Shown: positions 17,506 through 27,421 of the stretch, piece by piece
How the letters are laid out: every line of letters begins with the position of its first letter
How positions within the stretch are numbered: the stretch's first letter is position 1
Origin: Methylotuvimicrobium sp018830325
GTDB lineage: Bacteria; Pseudomonadota; Gammaproteobacteria; Methylococcales; Methylomonadaceae
Assembly: GCF_044788715.1 (NCBI RefSeq)
Contig: NZ_CP173170.1
Span: 4,526,001-4,590,000 of the forward strand
DNA: 64,000 nt
Direction: 5' to 3'
Made by a program: the position numbers and the translations under genes
The notes under the pieces: generated by a model
Database searches by the model: none
The model's input: the letters and a program-made list of their open reading frames with translations, nothing else
Told to the model about the DNA's origin: nothing

Positions 17506-19122
17506 TTATTGTAACGCATCGGCGGCCAGGCGGCCTATCTCAGTATGATGCAGAATTTTTTCGAATGGTTGCAAAACCCGCCGAGGCCCTTGCATGAATA
17601 CATACACCGGCGTTGAAGTGTGCGTGCCGGTGGCCCAGACCGCGTGTTGTTGTTCGGCGACTTCGCGCGCCAATAAATTTTGACGATTGCCTGCCGGATA
17701 AGCAAAAAACGCGCTGTTGAAACCCATTATAGGCACGCGCTTTAAACTCAATGATTGGTGGTTTGGCCGGTAATAGCGGTTGTTTTCAGTCGCTAAAATA
17801 CGCTCCGCTTGTCTTTCGTCGATTTTGAATTCGGTATAAAGATTAACCATTTCGGCCAACTTAGCCGGCGACTTTTGCGCCTTCGGCAAGGACTCGAAGC
17901 GCTTGAACAGCTCATAGTAACTCAACTGCTGTGCATACAACCGGTCCAACACTTCAGGATTGCCATAATTAAAGGATGGTTGAAACTGCCTGTCTTCTTG
18001 AAAATACGCGCCAGGAAGCGTCCGGGGTTCGGGAATATCGGCCGCCGAATAACTAAAACCGAAGCCGCCGGTTTCATGATCGGCCGTGACAATCAATAAG
18101 GTATCGTCTCGTCCCTGCATCCAATCGAGCACGGTTTCGAGCGTTTCATTAAGCCTGAGCATTTCGTGCAATAATGTGCCGGTATCGTTGCCGTGCGAAG
18201 CCCAATCGATCTGTCCGGCCTCGATCATTAGAAAAAACCCTTGTTCGTTTTTCGACAAGATATCCAGCGCCTGCCGCGACATTTCCTGCAATGTCGGAAC
18301 GATACGATCCGGGTCTGGTTTGGCTAGGGTCTCGGCAATGCCATTCGGTAATTCGGACGCGGCAAACAAACCCAAGGTTTTGTCCCGGGCTTGCTGCAAT
18401 TGCGATTTATTGAAAACCAACTCATAGCCCTGTTCCCGTGCTTGTTCCAATAGATTTTTTCGATCTTTACGTTTCGAAACGATCGAGTCGGTCCGACCCA
18501 GTAATTGCGCTGCCGACCGGTAATCTTGCGATTGTTGGTCGTTGACGGTTTCGGGCAACCAATAACCCCAACCCGCCGACAACATGACATCCGGACCGAT
18601 ATTCAACAAATCTTCGGCAATTTTATTTTCGAGACTTCGATGTGTCTGATGCGCGGCAAATGCCGCCGGCGTCGCGTGCGTGATGCGCGAATCGGACACC
18701 AATCCTGTAGCCTTGCCGATACGCTTGGCTTTTTCGACAATCGTTTCGCGGCGGTTGCCGTCTTTATCCAGCCCCAGCATTTCCGAACCGGCAAAATATC
18801 CGGTAGCCAATTGAGACGCCGAAGCCGCAGAATCGGTGACTAACGTGCCGGCCGCGTGCGTCGTCGAAATAGTTAATTTGGCATCGCCTTGTTCAATCAT
18901 GCGGTCGAAAGCGGTTTTGCGCGATTCGATCACACTGCCCGGCGCTTGCCTGGCATAAGACAATAACAACCCGATTTGCTGCGGCCCCATGCCGTCGCCG
19001 ATCACTATAATGACGTTGTTAATACGAGCATCTTCCGAATGCGCCAGGTCAACACCGGCACATCCCGTCAATGCCAGACTCAATAACCCCAGCAAACAGA
19101 TCGCAATGTAAATTTTTTTCAT
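17506..19122 (-). CDS. Alkaline phosphatase, lipoprotein form
   Basis: The 538-residue phosphomonoesterase has a lipoprotein signal with lipobox LTGC (Cys21), so it is probably anchored in the outer membrane facing the periplasm. Metal and nucleophile motifs are VIGDGMG (Asp43), VTDSAASASQLATG (Asp97, nucleophile Ser98), IEAGQIDWASHGNDTG and VTADHETGGF. It belongs to the PhoA superfamily. No pho box was identified upstream; a C repeat lies there instead. It ends 29 bases before the IMPase start. Confidence 0.92.
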   Translation of the reverse strand: MKKIYIAICLLGLLSLALTGCAGVDLAHSEDARINNVIIVIGDGMGPQQIGLLLSYARQAPGSVIESRKTAFDRMIEQGDAKLTISTTHAAGTLVTDSAASASQLATGYFAGSEMLGLDKDGNRRETIVEKAKRIGKATGLVSDSRITHATPAAFAAHQTHRSLENKIAEDLLNIGPDVMLSAGWGYWLPETVNDQQSQDYRSAAQLLGRTDSIVSKRKDRKNLLEQAREQGYELVFNKSQLQQARDKTLGLFAASELPNGIAETLAKPDPDRIVPTLQEMSRQALDILSKNEQGFFLMIEAGQIDWASHGNDTGTLLHEMLRLNETLETVLDWMQGRDDTLLIVTADHETGGFGFSYSAADIPEPRTLPGAYFQEDRQFQPSFNYGNPEVLDRLYAQQLSYYELFKRFESLPKAQKSPAKLAEMVNLYTEFKIDERQAERILATENNRYYRPNHQSLSLKRVPIMGFNSAFFAYPAGNRQNLLAREVAEQQHAVWATGTHTSTPVYVFMQGPRRVLQPFEKILHHTEIGRLAADALQ

Positions 19123-19231
19123 ATCAAATGCCAGTATACGAATAAACTTTAGTCAATATATTACTGTGGAAATTCGTAGATTGTGACTCTTTATCTAATA
19201 TATTGATATTCGACACAATGTCGGTTCCGGA

Positions 19232-19470
19232 GAGGGTGCGGTTGCTCGACCGACAGGCGTCGGCGGCAAGGACAGCCGCCGTCGAGCCTACATGGACGTA
19301 TTCACCCAGCACCTAAATCCCATAATCTGTTGGTTATGGTTAGCTCTCTTTGATAATTTAGGTGCTGGGTTCACGGCGACCTGTCGGGCGAGTGACCGCA
19401 CCCTCCGCCACCAGAGAACTTTCATTTACCGGGGCGATGGCTAGACCTTCATGAACGTTATTGTGCAAAA
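19232..19470. repeat. Family C variant, copy 3, with nested F and a distinct outer arm
   Basis: The arms GAGGGTGCGGTTGCTCG and CGAGTGACCGCACCCTC flank a core that contains element F (19305-19369). To the right, the complement of GTTCATGAAGGTCTAGCCATC (partly quoted) and of CGCCCCGGTAAATGAAAGTT also occurs at 33911-33960 and 35138-35190. These C variants therefore have an outer arm different from C1. Confidence 0.75.
19305..19369. repeat. Nested 65-bp element F, copy 2
   Basis: The ends CCCAGCACCTAAAT and ATTTAGGTGCTGGG are perfect inverted repeats, with TTCA on both sides (19301-19304 and 19370-19373). It lies at the same core position as F1, but in a C-family host, and in the same relative orientation as F1. 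Confidence 0.9.
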
Positions 19471-19626
19471 TTGTTAGATTCAGCACGAGTTCCCGAACTC
19501 AAACCGCTCCGATGAATCAACGCTTATGAGTCTAACAAGAAACAAGCGCCAAACATTTACTTATCGATTATGATAACGTTATCGATACTACTCCCTTTTG
19601 ATCGAAAAACCGTCTAAGAAAATAGG

Positions 19627-19846
19627 TATGGGATATGTCTAACGAGGACCGCCGTAAACCCATCCATGGGGGCTTGACGGCAGCAATCGAGCGCCAAGAA
19701 TGGCGTGAATGCAGATTTTGCATACGCCATGGACGGCGTGTATTAGGGCAATGCAGGAGCAATTGCCGAGAAGCAAAAATCTGCCCTGCTGCCGACTCCT
19801 CGCTAGCCACACCCCATACCTTCATAAAGTTAGCCATTTTTTGAGT
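19627..19846. repeat. Family A variant, copy 4, carrying module G
   Basis: GGTATGGGATATGTCTAACGAGGACC and its inverted partner CCTCGCTAGCCACACCCCATACC enclose the A core CCCATCCATGGGGGC. A G module (about 19681-19790) splits the right arm between GACGGCAGC and CTGCCGAC. The outer sequence on the right, AAAGTTAGCCATTTTTTGAGTATA, recurs at 29020-29046. The true start of the next gene follows 25 bases later. Confidence 0.75.
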
Positions 19847-19871
19847 ATAAATTCGCCGATCGGTAAAGCTC

Positions 19872-22001
19872 ATGGAAACCGCCCTGTCAAAAATTCTCTC
19901 TGAAATAGACCCGCAGCAATTGCCGGCTATTCCTAAAGTCTTATTGAATCTGATCGAAGCCTTTCAAAATCAAGATACCGGCTTCGAGGACTTGACTCGA
20001 ATCATCTCGCAAGACGCAGGGCTTAGCTCCAAAATATTGTCCGCGGCCAATTCGCCTTTCTATCAGCAATTCGGAGACGTGAAAGACTTAAATCGTGTGT
20101 TGATTATCCTTGGTCTTGAACCGTTGAAGACCATCACAATGACCAGCGTGGCACAACAATTTTTTAACCAAGCCTCGCCGTCCCACCAAAATTATCTCGA
20201 AGTCATTTGGTTCAGATCATTGGCATGCGCTCATTTTGCAAGACGCTTGGCAAAACTCATTGGTTTTGAATCGCCCGATCAGGCTTATTTGACCGGTCTA
20301 CTGCATCGCATCGGACAATTAGGCCTCTTGCAATGCTTCCCCAAAGAATACGGCGCATTGCTAAACGATCATTCCGAAGACCTCCCCGAATCGTTCGAAA
20401 AAAAAACATTAGGAATATCACATTGCGAAATCGGCGCTTATATCATTGACACCTGGAATATTCCCGGCTTTCTCGCAGACGCCGTTTTGTATCAAAATAA
20501 AACCTCTTCCGCAATACTCGATAGCTCTACCTTAGTTAAATTGATCAACTTGGCAGCGCAATTAAGCCGATTCGATAAACAAAACAGCGCCGTTGTTTAC
20601 GCCGAAGCCCATGCGCTATTCGGACTCGGACAAGCGATTCTTGACGAAATAGCGGTCGATGTAAAAAAACAGGTCGAACAGACTGCGGGAAGCCTTGGAA
20701 TTGCCATCGCGAAGCCTGAAGACGGCACGACGATCATCAGAGCGAAACTCGAGGAACGTAACGCGATTCAAAAACGTCTGGGAAAACATACCAAGGATTT
20801 GGCCTTCCTCGGCGCCATTGCACGCAACAACGATTTATCCGAGCAATTCGATAAAATCCTAACGACACTACTTAGGGACTTAAATATATTATTCGGGTTC
20901 AGGTCGACAGCCGTGTTTCTAGTCAACCCGGAAAAGCCCATGCTTGAAGGTTATCCATTACCCGAGCAACACAACGCCAACCTCGTATCGAATTTGTCGA
21001 TCGAACTCAAGCCTAACCGCAGCTTGGTCGCGAATGCGTTATTGAACCAACGCTTGCTAGTATCTTATCAAACCACCCTGCTCGACCCCACTCCGGTTAT
21101 CGACCGCCAAATTTGTCGATTGCTCGAAAGCGAAGGCATGTTAGCAATTCCCCTTAGCGCGAATAATCGACATTGGGGAGTTATTGTTGCAGGATTGGCG
21201 CCGACCGACCAACTCCAAGTCAAGGCTAAACGGGGTTTGATCTCGTTATTTGCCGGAGAAGCGACCCGGATGCTCTCCAATCATCGTGTAGCCAGCGAAC
21301 GCATCAAGGAAAACATCGACTCGATGCAATCTGACTTTCAATTACATGTAAAAAAAATTATTCATGAAGCCAACAATCCGCTGAGCATCATCAATAACTA
21401 CCTTTATTTACTCAACCTCAAACTCGGTAGCGACAGCCCTCAAGAAATCGGACTCATTCAAGAGGAAATCAACCGGGTCGGCGAGATCATTCTGCGCCTT
21501 TCCGACACACCGACACAAGAAAGTGCCGCCGGTGATTCCGGCCCGGTCGATATCAACCAAGCCCTAAGCGATTTGATCGCACTTTTCGAGGGCGGACTCT
21601 TCGCCCCTCGTCGAATAGAGGCCTGTTTAAAACTCGACGATCGGCTCCCGAAAATCGCCGTCAGCAAATCCAAGCTGAAACAGATTCTAACTAATTTAAT
21701 CAAAAACGCCGCCGAAGCATTGCCTGACGGCGGTCAAATCACGATCTCAACCCGCGACCGCGTTTATTTAGGCAATCACTGTTACGTGGAAATTCAAATC
21801 CACGATGACGGTCCAGGTTTACCCGATACGATCAGCGAACAGCTTTTCCGACCGGTTACCAGCACGAAAGGCGAAGGCCACTCCGGACTCGGGCTTACTA
21901 TTGTCAAAAACCTGGTCGACGAACTAGCCGCCACTATCGGCTGCAACTCGACGCCGGACGAAGGAACGACCTTTCAAATTTTTTTACCCAGAACGCTATA
22001 A
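19872..22001 (+). CDS. HDOD-GAF-histidine kinase
   Basis: The 709-residue soluble protein starts with an HDOD domain (about 10-215; LPAIPKVLLNLIEAF, ISQDAGLSSKILSAANS), a GAF domain (about 310-465), then a kinase core. The phospho-acceptor region is IIHEANNPLSIINNYLYLL with His498; the ATPase has LKQILTNLIKNAAEALPDGG, DDGPGLP and GEGHSGLGLTIVKNL. HDOD domains occur in signalling proteins linked to biofilm and motility control. The response regulator 39 bases downstream is the likely partner. Confidence 0.9.
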   Translation: METALSKILSEIDPQQLPAIPKVLLNLIEAFQNQDTGFEDLTRIISQDAGLSSKILSAANSPFYQQFGDVKDLNRVLIILGLEPLKTITMTSVAQQFFNQASPSHQNYLEVIWFRSLACAHFARRLAKLIGFESPDQAYLTGLLHRIGQLGLLQCFPKEYGALLNDHSEDLPESFEKKTLGISHCEIGAYIIDTWNIPGFLADAVLYQNKTSSAILDSSTLVKLINLAAQLSRFDKQNSAVVYAEAHALFGLGQAILDEIAVDVKKQVEQTAGSLGIAIAKPEDGTTIIRAKLEERNAIQKRLGKHTKDLAFLGAIARNNDLSEQFDKILTTLLRDLNILFGFRSTAVFLVNPEKPMLEGYPLPEQHNANLVSNLSIELKPNRSLVANALLNQRLLVSYQTTLLDPTPVIDRQICRLLESEGMLAIPLSANNRHWGVIVAGLAPTDQLQVKAKRGLISLFAGEATRMLSNHRVASERIKENIDSMQSDFQLHVKKIIHEANNPLSIINNYLYLLNLKLGSDSPQEIGLIQEEINRVGEIILRLSDTPTQESAAGDSGPVDINQALSDLIALFEGGLFAPRRIEACLKLDDRLPKIAVSKSKLKQILTNLIKNAAEALPDGGQITISTRDRVYLGNHCYVEIQIHDDGPGLPDTISEQLFRPVTSTKGEGHSGLGLTIVKNLVDELAATIGCNSTPDEGTTFQIFLPRTL

Positions 22002-22040
22002 CCATGCCTATAATTAGTAAATAGGATCACGGTATTAAAT

Positions 22041-24524
22041 ATGGGCGCCATAGCAAGCTTACATTCTAACTCAGACATCGAGATACTAATTATCGATGAC
22101 GAACCCAAGGCACGCGCAAGTTTACACGATATTCTCAAATTATCCGGCTACCGCGTCGCTATGGCGGAAAACGTCGAATCGGCCATCGAATTGATTAATG
22201 AGCATAATTTTCCTTTGATTTTGCTCGACCTAAATATGCCTGTTTTGAACGGTCATCATTTTTTGGACTATCTGGCCCACCACGATATTGAAACACAAGT
22301 CCTGATCATAAGCGGCGAAGCGACTTTCGCTCAGGCCGCACGATCACTTCGGTCAAACTTCGTTCAGGAATTCATAAAAAAACCCTACTCGGTCGAAGCC
22401 TTGTTGCATTCGGTTAAAATTGCCGCCGAAAAAATCCGCCTGAAAGAAATCAATAATAAAGTTCAGGCGCAATTATCGAAATCCGAACAATTACACCGAT
22501 TTTTCGTCGACAGTTCGCCCGACATCATTTACATGCTGAACGATCGAGGCGAATTCGTGTTTCTGAACAATGCCATCGCCAACATCCTAGGCTATGACAA
22601 GAGCGAAATCATCGGTAAACATTATTCCTCGTTGGTGTACCAAGCCGATCTCGACAAAGCGAAATACGCTTTTAATGAACGCAGGACCGGCGATCGCTCC
22701 ACCAAGGCCATCGAACTTCGTTTACGGTGCAAAAACAGCGATCAGCCGAAATATGTCGAAACCAATTCAATTACAATCGTACTGAGTTCCAAAGGCGTTT
22801 ATAAGAAGAAAAAAGAAAATAAGGAATTTGTCGGCACCTATGGTGTCATCCGCGACATCAACGACCGCAAGCTCTCCGAAAATACCTTGCGCAAACTCAA
22901 TTTAGCGGTCGAAAACAGCCCTAATTTGATCTATATCACCGACAGTAAAGGCACGATCGAATACGCCAATCCGAAAATTTTTGAAATCTCCGGTTACACC
23001 GACGAAGAAATTATCGGCAAAACACCGCATATTTTTAGTTCCGGAGAAACGCCGCCGCATGAATATCAAGAGCTTTGGAGCACCATCTCCTCGGGAAAGA
23101 TTTGGCGAGGCATTCTCAAAAACCGAAAAAAAACCGGGCAACTGTATTGGGCCCAACAATCGATCGCACCGATGCTGGACTCAGACAACCGGGTAACGAA
23201 TTATGTTGCGATTCAAGAAGATGTGACCGAAACGCTCGCTCAGCGCGACATGATTACCTATCAAGCGACACACGATCCATTGACCGACTTGATCAACCGC
23301 ACCGAGTTCGACCGTCGTTTGAAACGGATTATCAACACGGCTAAATCCAAAGGCTCGACACATGTTTTGTGCTACCTGGATCTCGACAACTTCAAAATCG
23401 TCAACGACACCTGCAGCCATACGGCCGGCGACGAATTGCTTCGCCAAATCAGCCGGCAATTATCGTCATTGATTCGCAATCGCGACTCCCTGGCTCGACT
23501 CGGCGGCGATGAATTCGCGATACTGATGGAACACTGTACGCTGGAACAAGCGCAAGCAACAGCCGAACGCATTCGGCAACACATCGAACGCTACCAATTC
23601 CGGTGGGACGACAAAAGCTTCCGAATCGGCGTCAGTATCGGCATGGTTACGATCCATGCCGAAAACGGAGGTTTCGATGAATTACTGAAACGCGCCGACA
23701 TCGCTTGCTATATAGCCAAGCAAGACGGACGGAACCGCACCCATGTCTTCACCGAATCCGACCAGGCTTGCATGGATTACCGCAACGAAGCCGCGTGGCC
23801 CGAAAAAATCGAACAAGCCTTGTCGCATAACCGCTTCCGACTCTATCGGCAGCGAATCGTCGCACTGAAAAGCATCGAAGGCGATCATTACGAAGTGCTG
23901 TTGCGCTTGCAGGAAGACTCCGGCAAAATCATTGCGCCAAACGCATTTTTACCGGCCGCTGAGCGCTATCAATTGGCCGCTTCTATCGATCGATGGGTTA
24001 TTCAACAAGTGTTCAACTGGATGCTTGAGCATCCCGATCGGTTAAGTTCACTAACGTTGTGCTCGATTAACCTTTCCACGGCAGGCTTGAATGACAAAGA
24101 ACTAATCGAATTTATTATCGACCGTTTCAAACAAACTGAACTTCCGGCAGAAAAATTCTGCTTCGAAATCACCGAAACGGCAACTATCGCCAATTTGACC
24201 GCAGCAACACAATTCATTACTTCGCTTAAGGAACTCGGCTGCCGATTTTCACTGGATAATTTCGGTAGCGGACTGTCTTCGTTCGCTTATCTAAAAAATC
24301 TTCCGGTCGACTTTCTCAAAATCGACGGCGTTTTCGTCCGCGATATCGAAACCGATTCGGTGGCACTAGCAATGGTCAAATCGATTAACGATATCGCCCA
24401 TGTCATGAATAAAAAAACCATCGCCAAATTCGTTGAAAACGATTCGGTAATGAAAATCCTTTTAGACTTGGGCATCGATTATGTTCAAGGTTACGGCAGC
24501 GACGAGCCTTCACTTTTGAAATAA
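22041..24524 (+). CDS. Response regulator with PAS-PAS-GGDEF-EAL output
   Basis: The 827-residue protein has a receiver domain (acidic pair Asp19/Asp20, phospho-acceptor Asp63 in LLDLNMP), two PAS domains (about 155-280 and 290-410, the second ending in a PAC motif), GGDEF (RLGGDEF, residues 488-492) and an EAL-type domain. The diguanylate cyclase motif is intact. The EAL domain reads EVL (Glu618) instead of EAL and DNFGSG (739-740) instead of DDFGTG, so its phosphodiesterase activity may be weak or lost. It makes c-di-GMP in response to the upstream kinase, by inference. Its TAA stop lies inside the 9-bp target duplication of repeat A2. Confidence 0.9.
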   Translation: MGAIASLHSNSDIEILIIDDEPKARASLHDILKLSGYRVAMAENVESAIELINEHNFPLILLDLNMPVLNGHHFLDYLAHHDIETQVLIISGEATFAQAARSLRSNFVQEFIKKPYSVEALLHSVKIAAEKIRLKEINNKVQAQLSKSEQLHRFFVDSSPDIIYMLNDRGEFVFLNNAIANILGYDKSEIIGKHYSSLVYQADLDKAKYAFNERRTGDRSTKAIELRLRCKNSDQPKYVETNSITIVLSSKGVYKKKKENKEFVGTYGVIRDINDRKLSENTLRKLNLAVENSPNLIYITDSKGTIEYANPKIFEISGYTDEEIIGKTPHIFSSGETPPHEYQELWSTISSGKIWRGILKNRKKTGQLYWAQQSIAPMLDSDNRVTNYVAIQEDVTETLAQRDMITYQATHDPLTDLINRTEFDRRLKRIINTAKSKGSTHVLCYLDLDNFKIVNDTCSHTAGDELLRQISRQLSSLIRNRDSLARLGGDEFAILMEHCTLEQAQATAERIRQHIERYQFRWDDKSFRIGVSIGMVTIHAENGGFDELLKRADIACYIAKQDGRNRTHVFTESDQACMDYRNEAAWPEKIEQALSHNRFRLYRQRIVALKSIEGDHYEVLLRLQEDSGKIIAPNAFLPAAERYQLAASIDRWVIQQVFNWMLEHPDRLSSLTLCSINLSTAGLNDKELIEFIIDRFKQTELPAEKFCFEITETATIANLTAATQFITSLKELGCRFSLDNFGSGLSSFAYLKNLPVDFLKIDGVFVRDIETDSVALAMVKSINDIAHVMNKKTIAKFVENDSVMKILLDLGIDYVQGYGSDEPSLLK

Positions 24525-24526
24525 AT

Positions 24527-24691
24527 CAGCAATTCCCAGTTTGAGAAATTTCTTCGTGTTCAGGGTGCGGGGTATGCCTGTCGAGGAACGCCGTAAACCC
24601 ATCCATGGGGGCTTGGCGGCGGCTCCCTGCCGCCGACATCCTCGCCAAGCACAGTCCGCACCCTTTTTTATTCTCAAATTGGGAATTGCTG
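24527..24691. repeat. Family A element, copy 2 (165 bp, 9-bp target duplication at a stop codon)
   Basis: CAGCAATTCCCAGTTTG at the left and CAAATTGGGAATTGCTG at the right are inverted ends. GAAATAAAT is duplicated at 24518-24526 and 24692-24700. The left duplicate contains the last AAA and the TAA stop of the GGDEF-EAL gene. The length equals that of A1 to the base, and the duplication differs, so the two are independent insertions. Confidence 0.93.
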
Positions 24692-24820
24692 GAAATAAAT
24701 CGGCCATGCCCTTCTTGTTCTTGTAAAATCCTGAGCTTGTAAATGCCCTAATGGATGTCGTCTTGAAAAGACTGTGACCTGCCTTTTCCGGGCCGACACT
24801 TGACCAACGAAAGGTATACG

Positions 24821-26983
24821 ATGAATGACACCAAAGTCCAGCTTTCCGGTTACCACCGACTGAAAAAATTACGCACTGCATTAGCAACTGCCAGGGGTAC
24901 CGTTCTACTTGCCGATTTAAAGCGAGAAGCGGAAGGAACTATCTCACATGACCAAACCAAACGGGTCACTTATCTGACCAATCTGTTCTCAAGAATTCAT
25001 CGAGAACTGTTTCAAGACTGGAAAGACCAAGCCACGATTCGGCACCGCCCCGGTACGATGACCGATGCCGATAAGCGCCTGAAATTTCGTAAAACCATCG
25101 GGCGTTTGGTACTAGACGAAGAAGCCAATAGAGATACGGCTATTTTCGACAATAATGGCTTTGTCATCAACGCCGACAACATCGACGAAAGATTGGCCGA
25201 TTTTTACTTAAAAATGCGCATCGTTAGACCCTTTGATTACGGTAATCGCATCACGCTCGATTTTTTCATGACCATCATGGGAAGACTACCGGCTTTTAAA
25301 GCCGTTTATGAACACGGCATCGATTTTCGCCGTATCGATCAACATGACGCCATCGCGCTTCACGATACGTCAAGCGATATTGAAGCGCTAACGCGCGCCT
25401 TCCATCATTCTCTCAACCCGCTACGCAACCAGTCATTAATCAACCAAGCCAACGGCTACGGAATTTGGCCCGAGAACAAAACCTTCGTCTCGGGAATCCC
25501 TTTCTTATCCTATGTCACCGAAAACGGCACTCAATGTCTGGTATCGGTCAACGGCGGATTGGTGCCGTTGGACAGCATACAAGAAGAACTCTTTACCGCC
25601 GGCAAACACATTGCCGATTATCCCTTATGCTCACCGGATAACATTGTCGGCTACCTGCCCGACACCGAAGCCCTGCGCACACCTGAAAAAACCGAAATAG
25701 ACGGAATAACCGTCGGCAAACAAGGAGAGGCGCCGCTATTTTGCCTTGACGTCAACATGTTGACCGGCTTGCGCTCGCCTAGTCATGCCGAATTATTGGA
25801 ATTGGTCAAGCAATGCGCGGGCAATCAGGCAAGCATTTTTAATCTGGCCGATAACGAAGCGCTAAAACAACAATTGCTGATTGCCGCAAACGGCGACGAA
25901 CGTTTGCAGCGAAGTGTTGAAATTGCCTATGTTAGACTCGCCAAAATCGTGACCATTCTCGACCGCGCCGAAAACGACATTTTCAGCAGTAAAACACCGG
26001 TCGCCGAGCCGCGACTGTTTATGTCAATGGGCGGCGCCGGTTCCGGAAAAAGCGCAGTGGAGGAAATCGCGCAAAACCATTGCGGGGACAATTTCGTAAT
26101 CGCTTCGCTCGATGAATTCAGAAAGCAAAGCGATCTCTATAAAGTGCTGACCGCCGCCAACCACCATAGCGACGATTATGTTTATGTGGAACCATTCGCC
26201 AACCGATTGCGCGACGCGGTAGCCCGTCGCGCCAAACTCGAGCGGATCAACATACTCTACGACGGCACAGGCATCCCTTATTCGCCTCGCTATTCAGGCA
26301 TTATCAATGAATTCAAACAAGCGGGCTTTTATACGCAAATCACCGCTGTCGATGCCTTTATCGTCAAGCCCGGCAATCGCGAGCATGAACTGATCCGTTC
26401 CACCGTCATCGACAGCGTCAAACAACGCTTCGAAAAAACCGGCAGAGCCTTACCCTGGGTCATTACAGTTTATAAACACATTCGCTCCCCTGAGTCATTT
26501 CTCGATGCTTTAGAAGACCCTGCTCTGGATAAAATTTCTCTATTTGCTAACGACAGCGAACCGGGCATGCATTACTTGATCGCCGAAAGCTTCAATTTAC
26601 CCGACCGCGAAGTCAAATTACTCAAAACCCATCAACTGTCGGGCTCGCTCGCTAAATCTCTCATCTCGCTGAGTAAAACCAACGACGATTCGCTACTAAA
26701 AAATCTAGCACACAACGATAAAACAACGCTCAGGCGAATGATCGATCGAAACCCCGAATACAACGAGCAAAATGTCGCTTACTTAATTTACAATAGCCTT
26801 CACGATCACCGAGTATTAGTCATTTACAACTGCCGGCGAATGATCGATTTTATCGATAAACGGCAACTCAATCCGAATGCATCAGGCGAACAAGGCCTAT
26901 TACACAAACCGGAAGCATTGGCCTTCCATGTCGACCCTCCCTCCCGCACCCCCTGGTTAATCTCGCTTCAGGATTCGACTTGA
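24821..26983 (+). CDS. Zeta-toxin-like kinase with an N-terminal Fic-like domain
   Basis: From ATG 24821 the protein has 720 residues (a TTG at 24800 would add seven); that ATG follows an AAAGGT ribosome site. The C-terminal half has a zeta-toxin P-loop domain: MGGAGSGKSAVEEIA (about 403-417), SLDEFRKQSDLY, and YDGTGIPYSPRY. Zeta toxins phosphorylate UDP-N-acetylglucosamine. About residues 130-180 read like a Fic fold, with IVRPFDYGNRITLDFF where Fic enzymes have HPFxxGNGRxxR; the catalytic His is Arg and GNGR is GNRI, so AMP transfer is unlikely. No epsilon-type antitoxin gene is adjacent. It may be a toxin, an effector or a housekeeping kinase. Confidence 0.75.
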   Translation: MNDTKVQLSGYHRLKKLRTALATARGTVLLADLKREAEGTISHDQTKRVTYLTNLFSRIHRELFQDWKDQATIRHRPGTMTDADKRLKFRKTIGRLVLDEEANRDTAIFDNNGFVINADNIDERLADFYLKMRIVRPFDYGNRITLDFFMTIMGRLPAFKAVYEHGIDFRRIDQHDAIALHDTSSDIEALTRAFHHSLNPLRNQSLINQANGYGIWPENKTFVSGIPFLSYVTENGTQCLVSVNGGLVPLDSIQEELFTAGKHIADYPLCSPDNIVGYLPDTEALRTPEKTEIDGITVGKQGEAPLFCLDVNMLTGLRSPSHAELLELVKQCAGNQASIFNLADNEALKQQLLIAANGDERLQRSVEIAYVRLAKIVTILDRAENDIFSSKTPVAEPRLFMSMGGAGSGKSAVEEIAQNHCGDNFVIASLDEFRKQSDLYKVLTAANHHSDDYVYVEPFANRLRDAVARRAKLERINILYDGTGIPYSPRYSGIINEFKQAGFYTQITAVDAFIVKPGNREHELIRSTVIDSVKQRFEKTGRALPWVITVYKHIRSPESFLDALEDPALDKISLFANDSEPGMHYLIAESFNLPDREVKLLKTHQLSGSLAKSLISLSKTNDDSLLKNLAHNDKTTLRRMIDRNPEYNEQNVAYLIYNSLHDHRVLVIYNCRRMIDFIDKRQLNPNASGEQGLLHKPEALAFHVDPPSRTPWLISLQDST

Positions 26984-27015
26984 TTGAATCATGCGCCTCT
27001 TTACCGAACCGAAAA

Positions 27016-27175
27016 TATACCTTTCGCACTTCAAATTTCGGCAGTGTCTTAGGAGGCGCCGGGGTGCTCGGCAAAGGCTTTGCCAGCATGGAGCTGGCAT
27101 AGAGCCTACATGGACGTATTCACGGCGTCCTTTGACGGGCACCCCGGTGCCGAATTTTGATCTCCGATAGGTATA
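27016..27175. repeat. Family B element, copy 2, without nested insert
   Basis: This is the reference B copy: ends TATACCTTTCGCACTTC and GATCTCCGATAGGTATA, inner ends AAATTTCGGCA / GCCGAATTTT, arms GGGGTGCTCGGCAAAGG / CCTTTGACGGGCACCCC, stem GCCAGCATGGAGCTGGC and core CCTACATGGACGTATTCACGG. No F is present, so it shows the empty F site (GTATTCACGG). Confidence 0.85.
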
Positions 27176-27421
27176 TCGAGCCCCAAAGCGGAAGGGGAGC
27201 GTGGGAGTTCAACTATCCATTACCAATTATGGATACTCGATATAGACAAGTATCGCTGATTTCGGATGTATAAATATAAAAACACTACCAAGTCCCAATT
27301 GCTCACCCAGAGCGACTAGGTTATCCTTAGTAACCGGTAATCATAAGTTTCCAGAGCGAAAGAATGTAAATATATCGGTCTTTTGCTATAACAACTAAAA
27401 TAAAAAACAGAGGTTCTCGAG

